Source: Delphinus delphis (Eukaryota > Chordata > Mammalia > Artiodactyla > Delphinidae). Taken from it: a stretch of 64,000 bases of DNA. Positions 12,215 to 24,677 of the stretch are shown here, piece by piece. Below the pieces are notes generated by a model that saw only the letters and a program-made list of their open reading frames with translations, was not told where the DNA came from and made no database searches. Made by a program: the position numbers and the translations under genes. The DNA is taken from positions 63,176,080-63,240,079 of the forward strand of contig NC_082694.2 of assembly GCF_949987515.2 (NCBI RefSeq). The letters are read 5' to 3'. The number at the start of each line of letters is the position of its first letter. Position 1 is the stretch's first letter.

Positions 12215-12535
12215 CCATGTATTTTCTTCCTTTCTGAGCTAGTTTTCCTACATTAGATTTTTTTCTAAGAATTTGCCAATTTCTAACTCTTTAGCATAAA
12301 GCTATTCTTGGCATTTCATATTATCTTTTAAATCTTTGCTCTTTCTGTAGTTATGACACCAATTTATTAGTGTGATTTGCCTGTGCTCTCTTTTTTCGTA
12401 ATTCTCCTACCCAGAGATTTGTCCACTTCATTAGCCTTTTCAGAGGACTAATGATTGACATTTTTATCCTTTTTAATGTTTATTTCTCTCTTTTATTCAT
12501 TTTTTACTTCTAAAAAAATCTATTTTCTTCAGATT
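12215..12535 (-). mobile_element. Old L1 (L1M-type) ORF2 fragment, reverse
   Basis: 'ctaagaatttgccaatttct', 'tctttgctctttctgtagtt' and 'ctcctacccagagatttgtc' follow the order of an antisense L1M ORF2 (the segment before the reverse transcriptase). It is heavily mutated with internal deletions. Confidence 0.6.
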
Positions 12536-12843
12536 TGTCCTGTATCAGACCATAAAAACAATCCATAACAACTGAGAAAAAAATAATTATCATACAAATT
12601 ATGTTCTTTTACCACAACCCAATAAAGTAAAAAATCAATAACAAAAAGGTAAATTAAAGTAAACACACACTTCAAAATATAAATTAACATTTCCAAAAAC
12701 AAACTTGGTTCAAAGAAGAAGAAATATTGGATATTTTAATACTCTCAGAACTGAATAACAATGAAAATATCTCATTAATAAGCTATGTTCCTAAGGAACA
12801 CGTTGAAGAACATTTATAAACTTTGATTTATTATAGTAGAAAT
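12536..12843 (+). mobile_element. Old L1 (L1M-type) fragment, sense
   Basis: 'tcagaccataaaaacaatcc', 'gttcttttaccacaacccaa' and 'aaaaaatcaataacaaaaag' match the sense strand of an old L1 ORF2 segment just after the endonuclease. It is back-to-back with an antisense piece, implying an inversion during insertion or two insertions. Confidence 0.55.
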
Positions 12844-12857
12844 AAGAAAGACTAGAA

Positions 12858-13939
12858 GGAAGAACACTCTTTGACATAAATCACAGCAAGATCTTTATTG
12901 AACCACCTCCTACAGTAATGGAAATAAAAACAAAAATAAACAAATCGGACCTAATGAAACGTAAAAGCTTTTGCACAGCAAACTATAAACAAGACAAAAA
13001 GACAACCCGAAGAATGCAAGAAAATATTTGCAAACGAATCAATGGACAAAGGATTAATCTCCAAAATATATAAACAGCTCATGCAGCTCAATATTAAAAA
13101 AACAACCCAATCCAAAAATGGGCAGAAGACCTAAATAGACATCTCTCCAAAGAAGACATACAGATTGCCAAGAGGCACATGAAAAGATGCTCAACATCAC
13201 TAATTATTAGAGAAATGCAAATCAAAACTACAATGAGGTATCACCTCACACCGGTTAGAATGGGCATCATCAGAAAATCTACAAATAATAACTGCTGGAG
13301 AGGATGTGGAGAAAAGGGAACCCTCACACTGTTGGTGGGAATGTAAATTGATACAGCCACTATGGAGAACAGTATGGAGGTTCCTTAAAAAACTAAAAAT
13401 AGAATTACCATATGACCCAGCAATCCCACTACTGGGCATATACCCAGAGAAAACCATAATTCAAAAAGACACATGCACCTCAATGTTCATTGAAGCACTA
13501 TTTACAACAGCCAGGTCATGGAAGCAACCTAAATGCCCATTGACAGGCGAATGGATAAAGAAGATGTAGTACATATATAAAATGGAATATTACTCAGCCA
13601 TAAAAAGGAATGAAACTGGGTCATTTGTAGAGACATGGATGGACCTGGAGACTGTCATACAGAGTGAAGTAAGTCAGAAAGAGAAAAACAAATATCGTAT
13701 ATTAGTGCATATATGTGGAATCTAGAAAAATGGTACAGATGAACCGGTTTGCAAGGCAGAAATAGAGACTCAGATGTAGAGAACAAACATATGGACACCA
13801 AGGAGGGAATGTGGTTGGGGGGACAGGTGTTGGTAGTGGTATGAATTGGGAGATTGGGATTGACATATACACATTAATATATATAAAATAGATAACTAAT
13901 AAGAACCTGCTGTATAAAAAAATAAAATTCAAAAACAAA
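12858..13939 (+). mobile_element. 5'-truncated L1 (ORF2 C-terminus plus 3' UTR)
   Basis: It starts inside ORF2 at the block encoding '...TL(Y/F)DINHSKI' and runs to an A-rich tail ('aataaaattcaaaaacaaa'). Target-site duplications are visible: AAGAAAGACTAGAA at 12844-12857 and AAGAAAGATTAGAA at 13940-13953, one mismatch. The ORF2 remnant is frameshifted; only one uninterrupted piece (about 13306-13569) remains, covering the Cys-rich C-terminal region and its downstream part. The 3' UTR contains 'atgaattgggagattgggat', typical of an older cetartiodactyl L1 subfamily than the copies at 36 kb and 53 kb. Confidence 0.9.
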
Positions 13940-13953
13940 AAGAAAGATTAGAA

Positions 13954-14716
13954 ATTATTAAACCAAATGTCCAACCTAGGAATATACAAGATGATAGCCT
14001 GACATATTCATATACGGGACTACTATGTATTTCATGGTGAAAGTAAGTGAACTATAGCTACCCTGATAAATATGTATGTGTAAGAGACTTAGAAATAATT
14101 TTAATTGGAAAAAAAGCAACCCACAGAAAAATTTACCTGTAATTTGATACCAGTTCTATAAAGGTCCAAACTGCATAAAACTAAACCAAAACCACTAAAA
14201 AATATATAGTAAAACTACAATAAAAACCAGGAAAATGATAAACACAAAATTCAACACAATGTTCCCATAAGAGAATGAAAGCATGTGCAACTGGGGTGGA
14301 CATAGTAGGGGCTTGAAAGATGTTTGTAATGTTCTATTTTCAGTAGGATAGTGGGCCCTAGGGTATTTGTTTTCATCATTCTTTATATTCTATATGTATG
14401 TGTGTTTATGTATGGACATGCACACATAAATACATATATATTCATATTCTATTTTCTTATAAAGGGATGTTCTATAGTCCCAATTATATAATACCTTCTT
14501 CTGTATTTCTATATTTTCTAACTTATTAAAGAAAACAATTCAAATTCCTAAAAACTATCCAACACTAGTGGATTTTTGCAGTAACATCAGAGCATGTCAA
14601 TACTACAACTGTAGAGTCCATCTGTTCCATACTTTTAATTTTGATACCAGAAAAGCTTTATCAAAAGTCCTGGCTCTTGTTGAGCTCTTCCAAAAAAGAA
14701 TTTGGATGAGGAACAC
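13954..14716. other. Unassigned AT-rich sequence
   Basis: No gene or named repeat seen. A TA/TG-rich patch lies near 14385-14450. Confidence 0.5.
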
Positions 14717-14731
14717 AAAACACAAGGAGGA

Positions 14732-14929
14732 GGCTTCCCTGGTGGCACAGTGGTTGAGAGTCCGCCTGCCGATGCAGGGGACACGGGTTCGTGCCCCGGT
14801 CCGGGAAGATCCCACATGCCGCAGAGCGGCTGGGCCCGTGAGCCATGGCTGCTAAGTCTGTGCGTCCGGAGCCTGTGCTCCGCAATGGGAGAGGCCACAA
14901 CAGTGAGAGGCCCGTGTACCGGGGGAAAA
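14732..14929 (+). mobile_element. CHR-type cetacean SINE with TSD
   Basis: Complete head, B box ('gggttcgtgccccggtccgg') and body ending 'gaggcccgtgtaccggggg'. Flanking duplications are AAAACACAAGGAGGA (14717-14731) and AAAACACAAGGGGGA (14930-14944), one mismatch. The usual terminal 'ccgcaaaaa' is changed to a G run and the A-tail is nearly lost into the duplication, so tail shrinkage has occurred. Confidence 0.95.
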
Positions 14930-14944
14930 AAAACACAAGGGGGA

Positions 14945-15473
14945 AGAAACACACAGAAGCAGTTTAAGGCAGAGGCGAAAGTTACACACTTGGAGAAGAG
15001 GGCAGGTCCTGGTGAGTGAGGGGCATGCTGCAGGATTGTTGATCCCCCTTTTTATCTTACTTTTAGCATTTTGAATGGGTGGGGGGGGGTCTTTCTGATT
15101 AAAGGTGAAATATTCATTGATGGGAGGGTTGAGGTGTGGCCTGGATTGCACCAGGTTATATCAGTTTCTGTTCCTGCACATTTGTCTCCTGAAGCCACCT
15201 TACATGTGCTCTAAGAGCTGTTTTCCCATAAATTATCCCTTACTTTCCAGTGCACATGTAGAAGTTTGTACAGGGTCATCAGAAACCTGTGCATTTTTGT
15301 TGTACATGCTCTTCAGTCTTCATGGCCAGAGTTTCTTGTTCAGATGCTACAAAGTTTCTGTTTTAGATGCCATTCCTCCATGTGTCATGGCCTCATAAAG
15401 TACAAAACAAGGAGGTGGCTTTGCCTTCTGCCTAATGCCTATACATAAGGAGGCTCTCCCTGTCTTTCCTGCC
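14945..15473. other. Unassigned sequence with a G-run
   Basis: No gene or named repeat seen. A 10-nt G run is at about 15081-15090. Confidence 0.5.
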
Positions 15474-15615
15474 TCAGTTTTACAGCTGAGAAACTAAGGC
15501 CCAGTAAGGTGAAATATCTTATCTAAGGTCATAAGCTAGTTAGGAATAGACCTAGGATGAGAAACTTGAACTTCTGACTCCTAGACCAGTTCTCTATCCA
15601 TAGAACTACTGTCCC
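15474..15615 (+). mobile_element. MIR SINE, 3' half
   Basis: 'cagttttacagctgagaaac', 'ctaaggtcataagctagtta' and 'acttctgactcctagacca' follow the MIR core and 3' region in order. Diverged but clear. Confidence 0.8.
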
Positions 15616-18116
15616 TACTTGTGTGCCAGTTCACAGACATGTTAAACCTTTTTGAGGGGGAAAAAAAAAAACCCTAAAATTTCTTTTGTGGTAATTAATG
15701 AAGAAAAAAGGCATATCTATGTCTACCTTGAGATGAAAATGTAACTGTCACTGATATTTACAAAATATTCAGCCATTATCAATACCTTACACCTTGTTGT
15801 ATCATTTCCCCAAATTTATTTTCAGGTACAGTGACTATAAAAGGTACTTCCATAAAATAAGTTTCCACAGCAAAAATAAGTTTGAGGAATAGTAAACATT
15901 TGATGTATTACTTGGAGATTCAATGCTTACTAAAGTTTCTGAGAAGTGCTACACTAAAGAAACTTTGTTTAACCAAACAATTCTCGAATGCGTTTGGTTA
16001 TAGCCCCAATTTATCACACAATACTTAATAGCATCCCAAGGAACACTTTGGACTCACTTTTAGAAAATCTGGTTTTCTCAATGCATTAAACTAACAGCAA
16101 CATAGCTAGATTAACAAACACCAGAGAATATTAAGGGTGGGTCCATTTTTTCTGGATAGAGTAGAATCCAAACATCTACCCCAGATGGTTCCACAATGCC
16201 TGCAGCACAGATACCAAGCAGGTGCCTCTGAAAGAAGAAGAGAAAGGACCTCTAGGCTACAGTGCAAAGCAGTGAAGGAGCACTGAGATAGATATAGGGA
16301 GTTAACAAAGACAGATGTTGCCTATCTCACAATTTCTTTAAAGTCAATTTCTCTTTCTTTTTCTTTCTCTCACTTCCAAATCTTTCATCTCTGATCTCAG
16401 AGGAAAGAACACCATTAAATTCTCCCTAGGTTAGGAGCCCAAATGTGCTGCGTAAGATGCTAAAAATTGAGTAGCTGTCACTGTCAGATAGTTCAAAAAT
16501 ATGACAAAATGTCAATACACATTGCTTAAAATGACTGAGTCAAATGAATGTAAATCTGTGCCTTTTACATTATAAACTTTACAATAAAAAAAATCTGATA
16601 ATCTCCCAAAGAATTGTATTTTCCCATTACTGAAAAATGCTAGTCAAACAAATAGTCCTGAAGGGTAGGCAAGGCCTGCATAATGAACAATTATAACATT
16701 TTAAACCACAAAAACCAATGCATCAAGTAAGAAATATAGAGCAAGAAAAAAGATCATGGAGAAATCCTGATTCTCCTTTCCTTGATGAATTCCTCCAGAT
16801 ACCATTAAGGACAGTATACTGTGATTTCTACAAATGTATTGACATATTTTATTGTATTAGACTAAAATAATATGCCTTCCTATACTAGATTATTTATGAT
16901 GGATTCCAATGTCTTGCCTATTAGAGCATAAGTGAAATGTGATGCTCAATTATTTAGTAGCCCTTCTAAACAGTGATGAATCAGATAGCCAGTACTGTGA
17001 GCACAGAGGGCAAAAGTGAAAGTATCCTAAAATTCATAGCCTTTAAGGTATGAAATATCTGTTCAGATGATTATTTTAAAGAAGTGGAAAAAGTGAGGAG
17101 AAAACATGAATATGATAATTTCTTACATTACTTGAGAGATCACGTGGAATATATAAAATGAACAAGTCAGGAAAGGAGTTAAGGAAAGACTAGTGAAACC
17201 TCTGGAGAAGTCTAGAAAAATATCTGCATTGCCAGTAAAGAGGCCTCTGAAGGCTAGGGCAGAATCTTTGGGGACCATAAAGAGAGACCCTTTTTAGGTG
17301 CAGGGAAGAATGTGAGAGACCCCAGATTGAGGAGGAAAAGTGGTGCTGACAGCCACCATGATGGCCATGTTTAAGGTGCTCCAGCTCAGAGTAGGAAGCA
17401 GGTCCTTGGAAGACTGGAGTTTTCATAGCTGTGAAAATTTCATTCAGAATCTCATACAACCCTTGAGGCTGGCTATGATGCAGGCAGGGATTCAAACGGT
17501 CTGTGGATCTAAGAGAAGTAGCAAATACAGAGCAGATAAAGAAAGCAAAGACTTAAGAACACTTTCTGGAGCCTCTAAGGTTCTGAACTTGGTATGAACA
17601 AACAATGAAGTTGTATTCAAACTCTAATGTTCTCTCTTTTGTGAAATTAAAAAATTTGAAATTATTCACTGAGTTACTACACATATAATTCCAGGGCCCT
17701 GTGCAGACTCCTGCAGCTGTCCAGCTCCTGGTGACCCTACATGGACTTTGATATCATTAGGCAAATATTAAAGTTTAATTGCTGTTGCAAATTCTGCTAA
17801 TAGCACAATTTCGTTATTGTAGCTGATCTTCATATGTTGAATTGTTGTTAGCTTCTTCTCTTGATTCTTTTGTGATATTATTAGAGTTTCTTTGTATGCC
17901 CTAATTCAATGCCTAAATTTCTGTGAACTGCTTCACTGTGTAAGAATGTTGCATTATCACTTTATTTGAAACCAAGTTCTGATTATTTTCTGGTATATTG
18001 CGATATGTTTCAATGATTTTACTTTTGTAATAACACCTACTTCAGTTCTTTTTCTTTGTTAATAAAACATTCTAAAAACTTCATGGCAGCTATTCTTGAT
18101 CTGAAATCCTTGCAAA
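15616..18116. other. Unassigned sequence
   Basis: A poly(A) run sits at about 15660-15671. The 17180-17600 stretch is less AT-rich and has short frames on both strands, but no recognisable protein family. Nothing can be named. Confidence 0.5.

Positions 18117-18154
<38 letters not shown>
18117..18154. repeat. (CA)n microsatellite
   Basis: About 18 uninterrupted CA units; long and pure enough to be length-polymorphic. Confidence 0.95.
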
Positions 18155-18157
<3 letters not shown>

Positions 18158-18454
18158 CTTTAATGAATATTAAGAACAGGTAGTGTGATATTGCATTCTT
18201 CAAACACTCATGCAAATGGATTATTTAGTTTTATTTACCTTTGCTGAAAGTAGGCAGATACAAAGAGAACAGACGACAACAGAGACAACAATCTATTCTT
18301 ACATAAACAAGAAAAATGTGAGATGAGATCAGACACAGTCTTTGTGCAAATCTGGCAACTTTAGCTTAGCTAAATATACTGTGTTAAAGTCATGTTTCTG
18401 TTTGAGAAGCAAACATGCACAGACAGAACAATGACCAAAAACCTTAAGAAGCAG

Positions 18455-18630
18455 AACTTTGGAAACAGGTGACAAAAGGCCAGGTTTTAATTCTGGATCA
18501 ACCACATAGGGACCTAGTGGCTTCACAGTCTCATCTGTAAATTTCAGACTATAAAACCTATCTAAGAGGGTTACCATAAAGAATAAATGCATAGAGATGT
18601 TTCTGATATAGTTGGTTCTCAAACACTGAC
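18455..18630 (-). mobile_element. MIR SINE, reverse
   Basis: 'ttttaattctggatcaacca', 'gtctcatctgtaaatttcag' and 'gttaccataaagaataaatg' match the reverse complement of MIR in order. Confidence 0.65.
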
Positions 18631-21284
18631 CAGTATCCACTCCAAGCCACACCCCACTCACACATACACACTTACCACAGCTATTTCCATTTATATTAGA
18701 TCATTATTTACTTGGCGTTGAAAAGCAGGGAAGTAGGAAAATTTTTGAATATTATAGGCAACCAAGATGAGGATCATCTGACATTACACAAGATACAGAC
18801 ATGCTATATAGCCTTTAAGACTCAGCCTCTTTTCTAGGCAAATATCTGACCTTGCTTTTACTATATATACCAGCAGCTCTCAGAAAACAGCTGACAAGAC
18901 TACAGTAAATTTCCCCTTTGTGCTTTTAGGACCAACCCCTGTTGGTATTAATTAGCTTCAAGATTGGTGGTAATATGTTTCTGTTTATTCTAAGCTGAAA
19001 CACACAAAAAAGAAAGATGTAATCAAGTCACTTGTTAGTCACCATTCCAAATTTCATACCTTGTGCATGAGATTTAGAAAAAACACAGCACTCAATTTCT
19101 TCCCATCTATACTAGATAAGAAAATAGATGAATTCAGACTTTCCAGAAATCTATGGCTCATTCATTTTCAGATTGTTCGTTAAGATGGCCTCATGAGTGG
19201 AGGCACTAGAATTTCAGGGATTTATCTCATAAAAGTCACACATAGAATTGAAATAATAGCTTCTTTCTCTTACCCCAGATAAAACTGGCTGTATCTAGAA
19301 GAAAATGTGGAGTCTATTATTCAGTTATTAACTGAATATTAATTATTGCTCTTCCTTTAATTAAAAGTTAACCCTTTGATGCTTAATTAGATTTCCACAT
19401 TTTAATGGAGTTAAGGTAGTAACACATTGCTTTTGACTTGTATATTACTAGTCTGCTTTTCATTCTCTAAGAACAGACAACTTAGAAGGAAGAAACCCCA
19501 TTCCTTAAAGATAAGCATATATACCAAATAGTTTGTCTAAATTATCCTCATTTCTCTGTGGCCAATTTTTAAACAACAATGTTTACACTTTTTTTAAAGT
19601 TCTCATTAAACAACAGCTAGACTCCACTCACTGAAACTGGACAGAGGCATAACATGCATAAAGGGGCTTTTTAGCCTTCCCTTCTCTCTCAGTTGAATTA
19701 TATCTGTAGACAAAACCACTGTCACAGAAGATGTCCATTCTTCTCAGGCACTAAATCACTCCTATTGCTGGAGGATGTTACATACTTGGAGACAACTGTT
19801 AGACATTTAATGGTATTGCTTAGTGTTCAATAGATCTAATGCATTTAGGCAATTAATTAAGAGAATAAATAACACCAAGATGGTATAGCTCATATAACTG
19901 TGTTAGGTCAGCTGTCAGTTAGCTATTTCATTATTGTAGGTAATTAACCCCAAGTTGTATAGAAGATGGGGTATGGATGGTGTAAGATTGCATGTAGCCC
20001 AAAGCTGCTTTTAGGAAAACAGTTCAGTTGCTCTATTAATGGTGCTGTCTAACTATACACAGATGCTGTCTGAGAGTCTTTCCATCATAGACTATCAAAC
20101 TGGAAAGCACTTCAGAGCTCACCTCTTCACTTTACAGATGAGAATTCTAGGTCCAGAGAGATGATATGGTTTATGCAAGCTCAGAAAGCATGTATGTATG
20201 GAAGTTGTATGTATAGTAAGGTCAAAAAGATTCAAAAGTGGGGTAAAAGTGGATCTGATGAGTTATATACAAATAAAAGACCTCAAATAAATGTTCATGT
20301 TGGAACAGTTAAGTTTTACTCTATCAGAGTAGAAATGTGTACCCTGGAAAAAGTACAGATTTCAGTGTCACAGGGACCTAGAGTTCCTATGGCTGGAAGC
20401 ACCCTCCTGTCAGCAACATCTTTTAAAATTGAAAATGTGGCTTGACATTGATGGGTAAGGAGTTTCGAAAACAGATGCATTGTCTTCCAAGGACCATGAC
20501 ATATGTTCAGCATAACTACTGACCACGCTTCCAAAATTTTTATGCATTATAACTAATATTCTTATAAAAAAGAACTTCTCTGAACTTCACATGTAAGAAG
20601 TTTAGCATCTGTAATACCATTATGCCCACAGAGCTGCACTTTCTCTCCTTCTATACATATTATAGCAATCTGTTCCACTCTCCCACTCTACCCATGTACA
20701 GACAAGAACATATGGGTTTTATGATCAATATAATGAAAAAAAATGATGAATCTAAGGAGAATTCACAGGTTTTCCTGCATATATAGTCTGCTTGACTAAT
20801 GTTATTAGAAACCCAATTCTAAAAGTTTTAATGAGCCTTTATGGGATATTAATGTCTACAAAAACACTATCCTGAGGTAAGGGTACATCTGCCTTTAAAA
20901 AGATAAAGATTGTAAGAGAGGATTTATAAGATTCATAGAAAATAAAGAGAGGCAGTCAAAATCTCAATGGGTATGGAATGGTACATTAACTACAATTTAG
21001 CAAGGGAAGAAAAAAACAGAGAACTATTGGGCTTTTTCCACACAGAAACCATTTTACAAAACTTAAATTTCATTTCCTTTAAAAACATTTCTCTATGTAA
21101 ATGACTGAAAGCCAATCCTTGCATTTCTCACAACTATACTACTGAAGGCATACCTAACTGAACCTTTTACAGTTTGTAGCCTAAGCTCATCAAGTAGGGC
21201 AGTATTTTAACAGTAGGAGTGGGTGAAGAATTAATCTTGCTACCCAAAGCCTAGTACCCCTGATGTTTCTGAGGTGAGCCTTTG
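18631..21284. other. Mostly unassigned; possible MIR-like trace
   Basis: At 20100-20190 the string 'cttcactttacagatgagaa' followed by 'ctaggtccagagagatga' looks like the central part of a MIR-related SINE in sense orientation. The remainder shows nothing I can name. Confidence 0.45.
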
Positions 21285-21490
21285 GGTAGCCAAGCCACAG
21301 TCACCAGGTCACCTTCATCAGTCACCAACTCATACTAACCAGTTCACAGTCACCTATGACCAAGCCATAGTCACCAGCCACCAGGTTACATTCACCAGTA
21401 ACCAATCCACAGTCACTAGCCACTAAACCACAGCTAGCTGTTGTCAGGCCAGAAACTAGTCACCAAGTGAGCCACCAGTCCACATTGTGT
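21285..21490. repeat. Degenerate tandem repeat rich in 'cacagtcaccag'
   Basis: 'caagccacagtcaccag' at 21291 recurs as 'caagccatagtcaccag' at 21361, exactly 70 bp later. A third decayed unit ('aaaccacagctagc') is near 21425. Within units a shorter 'cagtcacca' motif recurs many times. It reads as an old minisatellite; no protein repeat is implied because the frame is not kept. Confidence 0.7.
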
Positions 21491-21509
21491 TTTCTCTATT
21501 TGGTTGACT

Positions 21510-21560
21510 TGACCAGAGGCCAACAATTTTTTCTGTATAGCACCAGATAACAAATACTTT
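21510..21560. mobile_element. Possible hAT-type fragment
   Basis: 'gaggccaacaattttttctg' followed by 'agataacaaatactttcat' resembles the 'ggccagcaaactttttctgt' / 'agatagtaaatattttagg' end of a common mammalian hAT element. It is too short for a family name. Confidence 0.4.
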
Positions 21561-22005
21561 CATTTTCTAACATCCACCTAGATGCCATACCACACTACTG
21601 AGGTCCCAACATGATACACAGATAAGTCCCTTAACGTCAGAGCAATGACCTACACACTATGAAAGGAGTCTACCATCCTGATTTGCTGGTCTTCTTGTCA
21701 TTGAGATACCAGGTTTCTAGGATAATGATCTCCCCAAAGAGCATAGCAACTTCTCTGAGGCTAAAATAGCATGCTGACTTTGGAGTGGCTGAGACCAAGA
21801 CTGAGAGGTCCAGTGGATGAAAAACAGTATTATCCTCAAACCTGAAGATCACTCAATTCCACATTCTCCCTGTTCCATCTGTATCAGACCCCTAGAACAC
21901 ACATGGTAACCTAGTGGCCAGGTCTGTCCTTCCCACAAGCTTTATTTAACCCTGAAAAATTTCTTAACGTGATGCAGTTCTGAACATTTTAAAACCAGAG
22001 AATTT
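21561..22005. other. Unassigned sequence
   Basis: No gene or named repeat seen. Confidence 0.5.
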
Positions 22006-22940
22006 CTGCAACAAAAACAGACACAGAGATCAATGGAACAGAATAGAAAGCCCAGAAATGAACCCACACTTATATGGAAAATTATCTACAACAAAGGAGG
22101 CAAGAATATACAATGGGGAAAAGACAGACTCTTCAATAAATGATGTTGGGAAAACTGAACAGCTACATACAAAAGAATCAAACTGGACTACTTTCTCACA
22201 CCATATACAAAAATAAACTCAAAATAGATAAAGACTTAAATGTAAGACCTGAAACCATAAAACTTCTAGAAGAAAACATAGGTACTATGCTGTTTGACAT
22301 CTGTCTTAGCAATATTTTTTTGATATGTCTCTTCAGGCAAGGGAAACAAAAGCAAAAATAAACAAATAGGACTACATCAAACTAAAAAGCTTTTGCACAG
22401 TAAAGGAAACTATCAACAAAATAAAAAGGCAACCTACCGAATGGAAAAAGAATTTACAAATGATACATCTGATAAGGAGTTAATATCCAAAATATACAAA
22501 GAACTCATTCAACTCAACAGCAAAAAACAACTTAATTAAAAACATGAGCAGAGGACAGGAATAGACATTTTCCCAAAGAAGACATACAGATGGCCAACAG
22601 GCACATGAAAGGATGCCCAACATCACTAATCATCAGGGAAATGCAAATCAAAACCACAATGAAATATCACCTCACCTCAGAATGGCTATTTTCAAAAAGA
22701 TAAGAAATAACAAATGTTGGTGAGGATATAGAGAAGAGGGAACTCTCTTGCACTGTTGGTGGGAGTGTAAATTGGTGCAGCCCCTAAGGAAAAGAGTATG
22801 AAAATTCCCCCCAAAATTAAAAATAGAACTACCATATGATTTAGCAATTCCACTCCAGGGTATTTATCAAAAACAAACAAAAGAAAAAAAACAAAAACCC
22901 TAGTTCAAGAAGACATATGCACCCCTATGTTCACTGTGTA

Positions 22941-23006
<66 letters not shown>

Positions 23007-23470
23007 TCATCCATAAAAAAGAATGAAATCTTGCCATTTGTGACAACATGGATGGACTTAGAGGGTATTATGCTAAATGAAATAAGTCAGAGAAAAATCA
23101 AATACTGTATAATTTCACTTATATGTCTAATCTAAAAATAAAACAAATGAATAAACATAGCTAAACAGAAACAGAATCATAGATACACAGAATAAACAGG
23201 TGGTTGTCAGAGGGGAGGGAGGTGAGGAGGGAGAGAAATAGGTGAGGGAGATTAAGAGGTACCAACTTCCAGTTACAAAATAAATGAGTCACAGGTATGA
23301 AATGTACAATGTGGGGAATACAGTCAATAATTAAATCTTTGTATGATGACAGATGGTAATAAGATATATCATGATGATGATTTAAAAATGTATAGAAATA
23401 TTCAATCATTATGTTTGGGCACCTGGAACTAACATAGTGTTGTAGGTCAATTATACTTCAAAAACAAACA
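22006..23470 (+). mobile_element. Old L1 (L1MA-like), ORF2 C-terminus and 3' UTR
   Basis: From 'aacagacacagagatcaatg' onward the L1 ORF2 C-terminal third can be followed: 'agcttttgcacagtaaagg', then the 'aatcaaaaccacaatgaaat' region, then a 3' UTR ending 'gtaggtcaattatacttc'. The frame is broken at many places. A TG/TA microsatellite has expanded inside it (22934-23003), and about 100 bases of ORF2 beside it are missing. Diverged, so clearly older than the L1 copies at 36, 49 and 53 kb. Confidence 0.85.
22934..23003. repeat. (TG)n(TA)n compound microsatellite inside L1
   Basis: A TG tract passes into a TA tract of about 22 units. It lies at the ORF2 codons between the '..KKMW' and 'MEYYSAI' blocks, where L1 naturally has a short 'tatata' seed. 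Confidence 0.95.
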
Positions 23471-23479
23471 AACGAACTA

Positions 23480-23860
23480 ATAGAAAAAGAGATCAGATTT
23501 GTGGTTATCAGAGGTGAGGGTGCAGGGGGAGAATTAGATGAAGGCAGTCACCAGGTACAAACGTCCAGTTATAAGACAAATGAATACTATGGATGCAATG
23601 TACAACATGAAAAATAAAAACTGCTGTATGTTATATATGAAAGTTACAAAGAGAGTATATCCTAAGAGTTTTCATCATGAGGAAAAAACAATTTTTCTAT
23701 TTATTTAATGCCATATATATATGAGATGGATGTTCACTAAACTTACTGTGATAATCATTTCATGATGTATGTAAGTCAAATAATCATGCTGTACAATTTA
23801 AACTTATACAGTGCTGTAGGTCAATTATATCCCAATAAAATTGAAAGAAAAAACAAGGCA
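23480..23860 (+). mobile_element. Second L1 3' UTR tail directly after the first
   Basis: 'gagatcagatttgtggttat' to 'caattatatcccaataaaat' repeats the same L1MA-like 3' UTR order (transition from 'gtggttatcagagg' to 'ctgtaggtcaattata'), with the longer form containing 'actgtgataatcatttcatg'. It is either an independent 5'-truncated L1 or a duplicated 3' UTR. Confidence 0.75.
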
Positions 23861-24677
23861 AGAGAGATGAAAATTTTTAAAATTTGGCAAAGTTCTCATA
23901 AAAGTCCAGATATATAGCTTTTCTCAAAAAAAAAAAAAAGACTAAATAGCAGGAAACAAAAGCAATAACAAAACAAACAAAAAAGGGCTGTGGCTAAACA
24001 GTGGCTGTCCCATCTCGATGTCACATATCCTAGCTCTTTTCCTGATGCTCTGCTCTGGTTCTCCCTCCTTCACTTATTACACTGTTTGCCTGGCCTTGGA
24101 AAGCATTTTACTTTGAGGACTCAGTCAAAGAGTATATAAACATTAACGAAAGAGTAAAATCAGCCTGAGAACATGTCAGTCGTCCCTGACATAAAGGGGG
24201 TCACTGATTTAAGAGTATCCCTTCCCTCGTGAGGAAAAACAGATCTATCTTTGCTGGTCCTGACTCTTTAAGACCAAGAGTAGACTGGGGAGCTCTGAAC
24301 TCCCAAGAAACAAAGCTCCAGATTCTTTGACTCTCAGGGTCGGTAGGTATGCCCTCTGCAGAAGCTCTCCCTGCATGCCTGCCCATTAATGACCTGTAAG
24401 GAAAGACTCACAGCTAGCCCCACAGATAAGGTAACTGTGTCAGGCCTGCCCTCTTGCTTGAGGTGATCCCAACTTCATCTAAGATGACAAACCAAGATGG
24501 TCCAGTGTTCCAGAAGAGTTTTGCCTGAGCCAAACGCATGAAGTGTTAGGAGCTCATCAAATTTTAATTGTGAAGCAGAAAGAAAATCCAAACCCTTAAA
24601 TCTGACAACATGGAAAAAGATATGTAGAGAATTCAGAATAGAATTCAGAATAGAAGACACAATACTGGGGAACTGGG
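23861..24677. other. Unassigned sequence
   Basis: A-rich start (poly(A) at 23926-23938), then sequence richer in GC at 24180-24480 that I cannot place. There is a local duplication of 'agaattcagaatag' near 24630-24650. Confidence 0.45.

Noticed and set aside
17190..17597. Overlapping frames on both strands as a possible processed pseudogene
   Set aside because: Neither frame resembles a known protein and there is no A-tail or target duplication.
18117..18154. Possible CRISPR-like or structured repeat array
   Set aside because: A plain CA dinucleotide tract; there are no spacers, and the genome is mammalian.
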